The position numbers and the translations under genes were made by a program. 5,430 bases of DNA from Alphaproteobacteria bacterium (GTDB lineage Bacteria; Pseudomonadota; Alphaproteobacteria; ATCC43930; CGMCC-115725). Positions 1 through 5,156 of this stretch are shown one piece after another (the first letter of the stretch is position 1; every line of letters begins with the position of its first letter). The stretch is from positions 1-5,430 of the forward strand of contig JAFAWI010000049.1 of the NCBI GenBank assembly GCA_019241915.1, in the 5' to 3' direction. The notes beneath the pieces were generated by a model. The model ran no database searches and had not been told where the DNA came from. It worked only from the letters and a program-made list of their open reading frames with translations.

Positions 1-1585
1 GCCCCGGCAGCAGCACCTGGCTGACGCCGGCGTCGAAGTAGTGGTCCCGCTCGGCTTTGGCGACGTCGTCCTGCGTGGTCGCGGGTGCCGCGCTGGTGTT
101 GGCGAAGAGGCCGATGTCGGTGGCCGCGATCAACTCAAATGGCGGGGGGACGAAATACCGCGAGTAGCCGAGCTTGAACGTCGTCGTATCGGTCGGCTCC
201 CAGACGAGGTTGATCCGCGGGCTGAACTGGTGCTCGTGGGTAAATTCGTCGACGAGATCGAAACGGCCGCCAAAGTTGAGCGTGAGCCTTGGCGCGATCT
301 TCCACTCGTCTTGCAGATAGGCCCCGTAAAGCCAGCCGGTCTTGCCGTTGGAATCGACGATCGACATGGGCTGGTCGGAGACCTGCGAGCCGTCCGGGTT
401 CAATCCGATCACCAACGAATTCGTGAAGGCGGTCGAGCGCTCGCCCTGGATGAAATATCCCGCCCGCAGGGTATGGTCGTCGGCGATGCGCCAGCTGCCG
501 TCGCCTTGCGTGCCGGTGGCGATGCTGCGTCGATAGGCGGTCTGCGCGATGCCGTTGAACAGCAGGTCGCCGAGCGGGTCAGGTGTGAAATAGACGCTGG
601 AATAGCGGTTAAAGGCAGAGACCTGAAAGTCGATGTCGTCGAGCTTTTTCTGCACCGCGACAATGCCGTAGTGGGTGATCTCGCGCTGGTTCTCGTTGAG
701 GTCGGAGGAATCGAAGGTCGTGGTGCCGTTGACCGTTAGACCCGGGCCTGGCGTCTGCGCGGGGTTGTTCGGGATCTGATATTGGCCGCGGGAGGTGCCG
801 GCGATCGCCGTTACCCGTGTCGTCTGGTCGATGATCCCCGAGATGAAGGCGAAGCCGCGCTCCTGGTCGGTCTTGTCGTGGATCGCGTTGAAGCTGCCGG
901 TCGGGTTCTCGATACCAATCGAGTTGTGCAGGAAGTCGCCGCTGACGAAGTAGTTCACCTGCCCGACATGACCGCCGTATTCAAAGCTCGGCTGCAACCA
1001 GCCTTGCTGGCCGCCATACATCGACACCGATCCGCCGGTTTCAAGCCCGGTTTTGGTCTGGATGTCGATCACTCCGGCGGTGCGGAAGCCGTATTGCGCC
1101 GGCAGCGCTCCGGTGATCAATGAGACCGATTGCGCGAGCCGCGTCTCAAGCGCCTGCCCGAAGACATTGATACCTTCGGGCAGTTGTACCCCATCGATGC
1201 GGAATTGCAGATTGGCATGATCGCCGCGCACGTGGAGTTGGCCGAACGAATCCTGGGCCACGCCCGGTGCCTGCAGCAACAACTGGTTGAACGCTTGATT
1301 GTAGCCCTGCGGCTGGCTTTCAATCGTCTCGCGCTTGAACTGATAGGTGGTGGCGCCGAGACTTGGCTGGATCTGGCCGCGCGCCTCGTCGAGCGACTTG
1401 GCGATGACGTCGATTTCAAGCGACGGGCCAAGCCCGACATCCGAGCTGCCGGCCGTGCCTTCGGCCGAGGCGATCCCGGGCAGAAAGCAAGGAACAGGGA
1501 ACGTGGCGGCAAAAACGGCTGCGGCGGTGAGCCGGCCGGTCGCCGCGGCGCGCAATCGCGCGCACCAATGGAGAGCATCAGACAT
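1..1585 (-). CDS. TonB-dependent outer-membrane receptor, N-terminal part (cut by left window edge)
   Basis: An open frame of 528 codons begins at the ATG at 1585-1583 and runs off the left edge without a stop. Residues 1 to about 41 form an export signal with a basic start and a hydrophobic core ending in ASA. A plausible TonB-box region follows (EIDVIAK, about 58-63). The plug domain spans about 75-180, with the typical blocks LHVRGDHANLQFRIDGV (118-133) and LITGALPAQYGFRTAGVIDI (157-175). From about 185 on, alternating aromatic/polar strands such as LYGAYLQDEWKIAPRLTLNFGGRFD are characteristic of the 22-strand barrel. Such receptors normally exceed 650 residues, so the last barrel strands lie outside. 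They import metal chelates or cofactors using TonB/ExbBD energy. A GAGG ribosome site sits at 1595-1592, six bases before the start. The gene follows the DUF2946-like gene by 51 bases and is probably the distal cistron of the copC/copD/fur operon. The substrate is not visible; copper or zinc is inferred from context only. Confidence 0.93.
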   Translation of the reverse strand, partial: MSDALHWCARLRAAATGRLTAAAVFAATFPVPCFLPGIASAEGTAGSSDVGLGPSLEIDVIAKSLDEARGQIQPSLGATTYQFKRETIESQPQGYNQAFNQLLLQAPGVAQDSFGQLHVRGDHANLQFRIDGVQLPEGINVFGQALETRLAQSVSLITGALPAQYGFRTAGVIDIQTKTGLETGGSVSMYGGQQGWLQPSFEYGGHVGQVNYFVSGDFLHNSIGIENPTGSFNAIHDKTDQERGFAFISGIIDQTTRVTAIAGTSRGQYQIPNNPAQTPGPGLTVNGTTTFDSSDLNENQREITHYGIVAVQKKLDDIDFQVSAFNRYSSVYFTPDPLGDLLFNGIAQTAYRRSIATGTQGDGSWRIADDHTLRAGYFIQGERSTAFTNSLVIGLNPDGSQVSDQPMSIVDSNGKTGWLYGAYLQDEWKIAPRLTLNFGGRFDLVDEFTHEHQFSPRINLVWEPTDTTTFKLGYSRYFVPPPFELIAATDIGLFANTSAAPATTQDDVAKAERDHYFDAGVSQVLLPG

Positions 1586-1591
1586 TGTGGA

Positions 1592-1595
1592 CCTC
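1592..1595 (-). promoter_or_regulatory. Ribosome binding site of the TonB-dependent receptor gene
   Basis: On the minus strand GAGG lies six bases upstream of the ATG at 1585, preceded by a second AGG. It supports that start over any other, and there is no other in-frame ATG shortly upstream in the 51-base gap. Confidence 0.5.
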
Positions 1596-1636
1596 GGCCT
1601 GAAAGCTGTACCGCGGATTGCCCACGGCCCGATCGA

Positions 1637-1996
1637 TCAGGAGATGACGGAAGCTTTCACCGAGGGTGGCGCCCTGGCCCGAAAGGCGAGGGCCGCAGAG
1701 CGAGAAGGAACAGCCGAGACGGGCGGCGGGGATGTTGTGCCTGTCGCCGCGGTTGGAGGCATCGCGACAACAGCCGGCGGCGCGGCGGTTAGATGGTGCA
1801 AGACTTGGCAGATCTCGCAATCGTCCTCGTCGTCGGCTGCCACCGGAGCCGCTGGTGGGGTTGCGACGACCGTTGTCGATTGCCGGCCGGCAAAATACTG
1901 ATGGTGGTGGTGCCAGCCGAACAGGATCGCCTGAAACAGCAGGGCAAAGACGCCGAGGCGCGCCGCCATCGGGCGGAGAGTTGCGCCCAAGGTCAT
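1637..1996 (-). CDS. DUF2946-like small membrane-anchored protein with HHHH and CxxC motifs
   Basis: This 119-residue protein starts at an ATG that overlaps the stop of the upstream fur-like gene (ATGA, 1996-1993), which signals translational coupling. The open frame continues further upstream, but that part lies inside the fur coding region and is not typical protein. Residues 11-28 form one hydrophobic segment (signal anchor or uncleaved signal). It is followed at once by four histidines (29-32), an acidic stretch DDEDD (55-59), the cysteine pair CEIC (60-63) and HH (67-68). The end, FRARAPPS, resembles the RxPP ending of DUF2946 proteins. The molecular function of that family is not established. 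The His/Cys/acidic clusters suggest metal binding on the periplasmic side, which is an inference. It sits between a Fur-family regulator and a TonB-dependent receptor, so a role as periplasmic metal sensor, chaperone or receptor partner is plausible. Assignment to DUF2946 rests on motif recognition. Confidence 0.75.
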   Translation of the reverse strand: MTLGATLRPMAARLGVFALLFQAILFGWHHHHQYFAGRQSTTVVATPPAAPVAADDEDDCEICQVLHHLTAAPPAVVAMPPTAATGTTSPPPVSAVPSRSAALAFRARAPPSVKASVIS

Positions 1997-2424
1997 GGCC
2001 GGCGGCAGTCGCGGCACAGGCCGCGCAGGACGAGAGAATGGCGGGCGATCGCGATCCCCATCTCCCGCTCGAGCGTCGCGAAAGCCGCGTTGCCGACGAG
2101 GCACGGCACGGGCACGAGTTCGCCACAGCTGTCACAGTGCAGGTGATCGTGGTGCGCGCCCGCCAGCTCGAAGCGAATACGGCCGTCATCGACGGCGACC
2201 TTGTGCAGGTGCTTGTCGGCCGCCAGCTTCTCGGCGGCGCGAAACACCGAAGTAAAGTTCGCCGCGATCCCGCGCGCCGTCAGCGCGGCGTGGATTCCCT
2301 CGAGAGTCCACGCGTGTTGCCGGCGCTCTTCGAGCAGCGCCATGATTGCTTCCGACACGATCGCCTTGCGCGCCATTGGTTCAAGCCTATGGCACAATTC
2401 CAGCTTTTCGCAAGTCGCTTGCAT
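1993..2424 (-). CDS. Fur-family metal-responsive transcriptional regulator (Fur/Zur type, metal not assigned)
   Basis: A 143-residue cytoplasmic DNA-binding regulator. The N-terminal winged helix covers about residues 12-87, with the recognition-helix region ANFTSVFRAAEKL (55-67). The C-terminal dimerisation domain has the hallmark HHDHLHCDSCG (91-101). Aligned by eye with E. coli Fur, the metal-site positions are kept: H37 (for H33), E86 (for E81), H92 and H94 (for H88 and H90), E121 (for E108) and H129 (for H125). Two CxxC pairs, C97/C100 and C137/C140, should form the structural zinc site. The start at 2424 gives normal family length. An upstream start is impossible because the copD stop is in the same frame two codons earlier; the in-frame M17 (2376) is a shorter alternative. 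It lies three bases after copD and overlaps the next gene by four. It presumably controls this operon, repressing when metal is bound. Whether it reads iron, zinc or another metal cannot be told from sequence. Confidence 0.93.
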   Translation of the reverse strand: MQATCEKLELCHRLEPMARKAIVSEAIMALLEERRQHAWTLEGIHAALTARGIAANFTSVFRAAEKLAADKHLHKVAVDDGRIRFELAGAHHDHLHCDSCGELVPVPCLVGNAAFATLEREMGIAIARHSLVLRGLCRDCRRP

Positions 2425-2444
2425 TATTCAATGCATCGGCATTG
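2410..2444 (-). promoter_or_regulatory. Overlapping inverted repeats at the copD/fur junction (candidate operator or RNA switch)
   Basis: Three short inverted repeats are chained together. They are CAATGC-ATCG-GCATTG (2429-2444), TGCATT-ATTC-AATGCA (2420-2435) and GCAAG-TCG-CTTGC (2410-2422). Neighbouring repeats share an arm, so as RNA only alternate hairpins could form at once. The middle hairpin buries the fur start codon (2424-2422) and the copD stop (2430-2428). As DNA, the TGC-rich dyads have the general form of operators used by Fur-family regulators in alphaproteobacteria, though no exact consensus match is claimed. The overlap with two coding ends could also make this partly chance. 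Confidence 0.4.
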
Positions 2445-3363
2445 CTTCGATCGCCGGCGGCCACGTACCGAGGACCGAAACGACAGCGACGATCGCCAGC
2501 CCGAGCGCCTGCTCGCCGACGACCGAGCGATAGAGCGCCCACAGCGCGACTGGCACTGCTGCGGCATCGCGCAGCCGCGGAACCAGCTGGCATCGATTGA
2601 TCAGCGCGAGCGCGACCATCGTTAAGAACAACAGGATTTTCAGCGCGAGCAGCCTGCCATAGCCGGTTTCGGCAAGCGCAGCGACACTGCCAACCAACAG
2701 GATGCTGTTGACAGCGCCGGTGAGCGCCACCATCGCTACCGCCGCGTATCCAACACGCGAGAAATGCGGCAATACGGCCCGGGCGAGTTCGCCATAGGCC
2801 ATGCCATCTGCCGCGGTGGCGCGCCGCAGCAGTAGGCCGAGCGGCGCCAGCCCGCCGAGCCATAGCCCGGCCGCGGTCAGATGCGTCATCTGGTTGATGA
2901 CATGGCCGATGCCGCCGGCATGATCGACAGCCGCATGGCCAACCCAACCGAGGCTTGCGAGCAGCAGCAGCGCGGCCAGCGTCGCGGCACCGTCGGTGAC
3001 CCGGCGCGGCGGCTGCAGGCACAGCACGAGCAGCACCATCGCAAAACCGATATGCCAGCACCAGGTGCGGCCGAACGTTGTATCGGTGAGGACCAGACGC
3101 CAGGTCTGCGGATCGAGCCCGACCGCGGTGGACCCCGCCATTTCGGCCGCGACGCACGGCACCATCGCCAATGCCGTCAGCAGCGCGGTTAGCGCGCAGC
3201 TCGTCATCGCGCGGTGCAACACGCGCAGGAGCTCGCCATAGGCCGCCGTCTGCCGCGTCGACGATTCGCCCGCAAGGCCGTACACGCGGAACGCGCCGAT
3301 GCCGAAGGCGCCCATCGCCGCCAGGAAATGGACGAAGCGGACCGCAATCAGCGCTTCAGCCAT
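2428..3363 (-). CDS. copD: CopD family copper homeostasis inner-membrane protein
   Basis: A 311-residue integral membrane protein with about eight hydrophobic spans (roughly residues 5-28, 53-73, 101-117, 126-145, 157-180, 204-227, 236-257, 284-303). Family signatures are visible. One is a histidine-bearing stretch WVGHAAVDHAG...HVINQMTHLTAAGLWLGGLAPL (140-175, with H143, H147, H154, H161). The other is GYGRLLALKILLFLTMVALALINR (234-257). CopD/PcoD proteins work with periplasmic CopC and are thought to carry copper across the inner membrane into the cytoplasm; the exact ligands are not firmly known, so the four histidines are candidates only. The gene starts 12 bases after the copC stop with no clear Shine-Dalgarno, suggesting coupled translation, and ends three bases before the fur-like gene. 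The length is typical for a stand-alone CopD; the last residues (EAMPMH) are encoded within the junction inverted repeats. Confidence 0.95.
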   Translation of the reverse strand: MAEALIAVRFVHFLAAMGAFGIGAFRVYGLAGESSTRQTAAYGELLRVLHRAMTSCALTALLTALAMVPCVAAEMAGSTAVGLDPQTWRLVLTDTTFGRTWCWHIGFAMVLLVLCLQPPRRVTDGAATLAALLLLASLGWVGHAAVDHAGGIGHVINQMTHLTAAGLWLGGLAPLGLLLRRATAADGMAYGELARAVLPHFSRVGYAAVAMVALTGAVNSILLVGSVAALAETGYGRLLALKILLFLTMVALALINRCQLVPRLRDAAAVPVALWALYRSVVGEQALGLAIVAVVSVLGTWPPAIEAMPMH

Positions 3364-3375
3364 TGCCGCGGCGCG

Positions 3376-3732
3376 CTACTGCACGTCGAAGCTGAAGCTG
3401 CCCTCGGTGCGGTGCGTGTCCACCGAGACGACATGCCATTTCACCTTGTAATGCCCGGGCGATAACGCTGGCAGCTTCAGCACCAGCTCCATCGGGTTTT
3501 GCGGATCGACCGAGGCGCGCGCCGTGGTGATCGCCTGGCCGTCCGGGCCGGTGAGCGCCGCTTCGGAGAAGGCTGGTTCGAGCGCCTGCGTGTAGTAAAG
3601 CTCGACCTGCGTGGGGGCGCCGGCGACGGTGCTGCCGACGGCCGGAACCGCATGGTCGAGAAAGGCGTGGGGAAACGCCGTGGGAGCCGGCAAGACCGCC
3701 GTCAATGCGATCGGAAGAAGCATGCGTTTCAT
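3376..3732 (-). CDS. copC: CopC, periplasmic copper-binding protein (Cu(II)-site-only form)
   Basis: A 118-residue exported protein. Residues 1-21 look like a signal peptide (MKRMLLP start, hydrophobic core). The family's conserved first mature residues HAFL begin at H22. The C-terminal signature VDTHRTEGSFSF carries D105 and H107, which with H22 match the known CopC Cu(II) ligands (His1, Asp83, His85 in the Pseudomonas protein). The methionine-rich Cu(I) loop of Pseudomonas CopC is absent: beyond M1 and M4 the only methionine is M81, so this is the shorter Cu(II)-only class. CopC has a cupredoxin-like beta-barrel fold, binds copper in the periplasm and delivers it to CopD, encoded 12 bases downstream. 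The start at 3732 is two bases after the stop of the barrel protein gene and has GGGAG at 3744-3740. A longer in-frame extension upstream lies inside that gene and is rejected. One oddity is a proline at position -1 of the expected cleavage site. Confidence 0.95.
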   Translation of the reverse strand: MKRMLLPIALTAVLPAPTAFPHAFLDHAVPAVGSTVAGAPTQVELYYTQALEPAFSEAALTGPDGQAITTARASVDPQNPMELVLKLPALSPGHYKVKWHVVSVDTHRTEGSFSFDVQ

Positions 3733-3734
3733 GG

Positions 3735-4637
3735 TCAGTCTCCCAGCAGCGGCCGCCCGAACGAAGTCGGGAAGATGTCGTCGAGATAAAAGTGCACTTG
3801 GACGATGGCCCCGACGCCGTGGCCCGACGCACGGTTTATCGGGATGATTGCCTCGGCGCCGAGCTGCATGTATTGCCCCGCCCAGATGACGCCCGGCTGG
3901 ATGGTTCCGACCGTCTGGCCGCCCTGGCCTCTGTTGAGCCTCGTTGCGTACGACACCTCGACCAGCGGGATCAGCTGCCTGAAGAACCGGTTGAGGCCGA
4001 TATCCTTCACGTTCTGCTGGAGGTAGGGCAGGCTGTATTCGAAAGCGAAGCCATAGTGGAAATTGTTCGGATTGGGATTGCCCGCGCTTTCGGTCTTGGT
4101 CGGGAAATCGAGGCTGAGATTGCCGGTGACGGCAATCGGCCGCAGCCACGGCAGGCTTTCGGGGAGATCGCCCAAACCCTTGCCGAAATCGATGAGTGGC
4201 GACAGCGTCGTGAAATCGTCGGCCGCCAACGCCGCGACCCGGCCGGTATGCGCCCACCTCGCTGCCAGCCCTGCCATCGCGGTGAACTCGTGCGGCGCGT
4301 CGGTAAAGAACTGATAGTCAATCGCCGTCGAGAATCCGGTGAGCCCGGTGACCCCTGGACCGCCGGCCGGCTTCATGTGCTGCCAGCCTTGCGAGAGAGT
4401 GATCCCGACGTTTGGGGTTAACCGCTTCGACACATCGAAGTCGAGGTCGAAGGTCTTGCTGCCGTCCGGCGCGGTTGGCTCGTAGGTAAAGGTCGGCAGC
4501 GACATCTCGTCGGCGACAAACGGGTCGTCCGTCAGGATCGTCGCCGGGAAAAAGCGGTCGCCGGCAAAACCGTGCGCGTGCGCGGCGGCGGGCACGGCAA
4601 GCACCGTAGCCAGCGCGGCGAAGCGGAGAGGCTTCAT
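3735..4637 (-). CDS. Exported probable outer-membrane beta-barrel protein, CopC-associated
   Basis: A 300-residue protein with a clear signal peptide (MKPLRFAALATVLAVPAAAHA). The likely cut is after A21, leaving a mature N-terminus HGFAGDRFFP. The rest has no hydrophobic helices. It shows repeated alternating strands with aromatic residues, such as FDLDFDVSKRLTPNVGITLSQGW (63-85), SLDFPTKTESAGNPNPNNFHYGFAFEYSLPY and QYMQLGAEAIIPINR...GVGAIVQVHFYLDD near the end, typical of a small outer-membrane barrel or porin-like transporter. The last residues (RPLLGD) lack the terminal aromatic of a classical beta-signal; the final strand would be the IVQVHFYL segment. I do not recognise a named family, and the function is unknown. 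Position two bases before copC suggests it helps metal pass or be held at the outer membrane, which is an inference. The start is supported by AAAGGA at 4651-4646, eight bases upstream. Confidence 0.85.
   Translation of the reverse strand: MKPLRFAALATVLAVPAAAHAHGFAGDRFFPATILTDDPFVADEMSLPTFTYEPTAPDGSKTFDLDFDVSKRLTPNVGITLSQGWQHMKPAGGPGVTGLTGFSTAIDYQFFTDAPHEFTAMAGLAARWAHTGRVAALAADDFTTLSPLIDFGKGLGDLPESLPWLRPIAVTGNLSLDFPTKTESAGNPNPNNFHYGFAFEYSLPYLQQNVKDIGLNRFFRQLIPLVEVSYATRLNRGQGGQTVGTIQPGVIWAGQYMQLGAEAIIPINRASGHGVGAIVQVHFYLDDIFPTSFGRPLLGD
3740..3744 (-). promoter_or_regulatory. Ribosome binding site of copC inside the upstream gene
   Basis: GGGAG on the minus strand lies seven bases before the copC ATG (3732) and within the last codons of the barrel-protein gene. 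It fixes the copC start and indicates tight coupling of the two genes. Confidence 0.6.
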
Positions 4638-4645
4638 CGAAGGTA

Positions 4646-4651
4646 TCCTTT
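4646..4651 (-). promoter_or_regulatory. Strong ribosome binding site of the barrel-protein gene
   Basis: AAAGGA on the minus strand, eight bases upstream of the ATG at 4637, is the best Shine-Dalgarno in the window. A short AAGG/CCTT dyad (4640-4643 with 4647-4650) overlaps it. The rest of the 73-base gap (4638-4710) shows no convincing promoter or terminator, only a CGAGC-GCT-GCTCG dyad at 4670-4682. Confidence 0.65.
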
Positions 4652-4710
4652 GAACTGAGTGCGCAGACGCGAGCGCTGCTCGACGAAGGCGGCTCGCTAG
4701 CGGGGCTGTC

Positions 4711-5103
4711 TCAGCTCAAAGAAGGCGGCGCGCGCGCGTTGGCCGGTGCCTGATGAAGTTCGGCAATAACGGCTTCATTGTGGGGTGGGAGACCGCCCAA
4801 ATCGGTGTAGCGGACCGCATGCGGTGCGGCTTCTGGAAGCGCGGTCAGCGCCGGCAGCGGATGCCACAGGCAGCACGTGATCGAGTGGTCATGCGCCGGC
4901 GGAGGTGGAGCATCGGCGGGCGGAACAGGTTGCGCACCGCCTTCAGCCAGGCAGAGCGCGTGGTTCGCGACAAGGTCGCCGGCTGGCGCCCCGGCGGTGA
5001 GCGCGAGAACCCCGGATCCAGCCAAGGCAAGCTGGAGGTAAAGCGCAAAGCCGGCGAACAAAGCACCGAATCGCCGCCAGGTCTTATCGCGCAGCCGGCT
5101 CAT
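4711..5103 (-). CDS. DUF2946-like small Cys/His-rich membrane-anchored protein
   Basis: A 130-residue protein starting MSRLRDKTWRR. The basic N-terminus is followed by one hydrophobic span (about 12-38), consistent with a signal anchor. Beyond it are H48 and C51, a proline-rich linker (60-69), then HDHSITCCLWH (71-81, with H71, H73, C77, C78 and H81) and further histidines at 95, 108 and 117. The end, NARAPPSLS, carries the RxPP ending recognised in DUF2946 proteins and matches the end of the second such gene at 1637-1996. The function of the family is not established. The vicinal cysteines and histidines suggest periplasmic metal binding, which is an inference. The open frame extends upstream to 5235, but that part overlaps the end of the HpnL-like gene in another frame and reads as non-protein, so the ATG at 5103 is preferred. 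No good Shine-Dalgarno precedes it; a stem-loop does. It is probably the first gene of the metal operon. Confidence 0.75.
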   Translation of the reverse strand: MSRLRDKTWRRFGALFAGFALYLQLALAGSGVLALTAGAPAGDLVANHALCLAEGGAQPVPPADAPPPPAHDHSITCCLWHPLPALTALPEAAPHAVRYTDLGGLPPHNEAVIAELHQAPANARAPPSLS

Positions 5104-5106
5104 CGA

Positions 5107-5133
5107 CCGCAGGCTAAGCCAGTTCAGCCGCGG
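5107..5133 (-). repeat. Stem-loop just upstream of the first DUF2946-like gene
   Basis: On the minus strand CCGCGGCT (5133-5126) and AGCC-T-GCGG (5115-5107) can pair as an eight-base-pair stem with one bulged base and a ten-base loop. It fills about half of the 53-base gap after the HpnL-like gene and ends three bases before the ATG at 5103. There is no U-tract after it, so it is a poor intrinsic terminator; it could instead mask the ribosome site. Confidence 0.4.
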
Positions 5134-5156
5134 ATTGAATAGGCTTTGGTGTCCGG

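Noticed and set aside
41..739. Long plus-strand open frame of 232 codons
   Set aside because: It is antisense to the TonB receptor, whose minus-strand translation gives clear barrel sequence over the same region; the plus product has no recognisable domain.
1997..2104. Upstream extension of the second DUF2946-like frame to an ATG at 2104
   Set aside because: It lies within the fur coding region and adds an Arg-rich stretch; the ATGA overlap start fits better.
1666..2625. Plus-strand open frame of 319 codons, the longest on that strand
   Set aside because: It crosses the ends of the Fur-family, DUF2946-like and copD genes and is Arg/Pro-rich, as expected of a GC-rich shadow frame.
2387..3157. 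Minus-strand open frame of 256 codons
   Set aside because: Shifted frame inside copD; the copD frame has the membrane spans and family motifs, this one is Arg/Ala-rich without structure.
3664..3679. GGCGT-N6-ACGCC inverted repeat in the copC signal-peptide region
   Set aside because: Short arms inside coding sequence, expected by chance in GC-rich DNA.
3733..4257. Upstream extension of the copC frame
   Set aside because: It lies inside the barrel-protein gene; the ATG at 3732 has its own ribosome site and begins a proper signal peptide.
3705..4421. Plus-strand open frame of 238 codons
   Set aside because: It is antisense to the exported barrel protein, which has a signal peptide, ribosome site and beta-strand pattern.
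4669..4697. GCGAGC/GCTCGC inverted repeat in the 73-base gap as a terminator
   Set aside because: Loop of 17 bases, no U-tract, and the flanking genes look co-transcribed.
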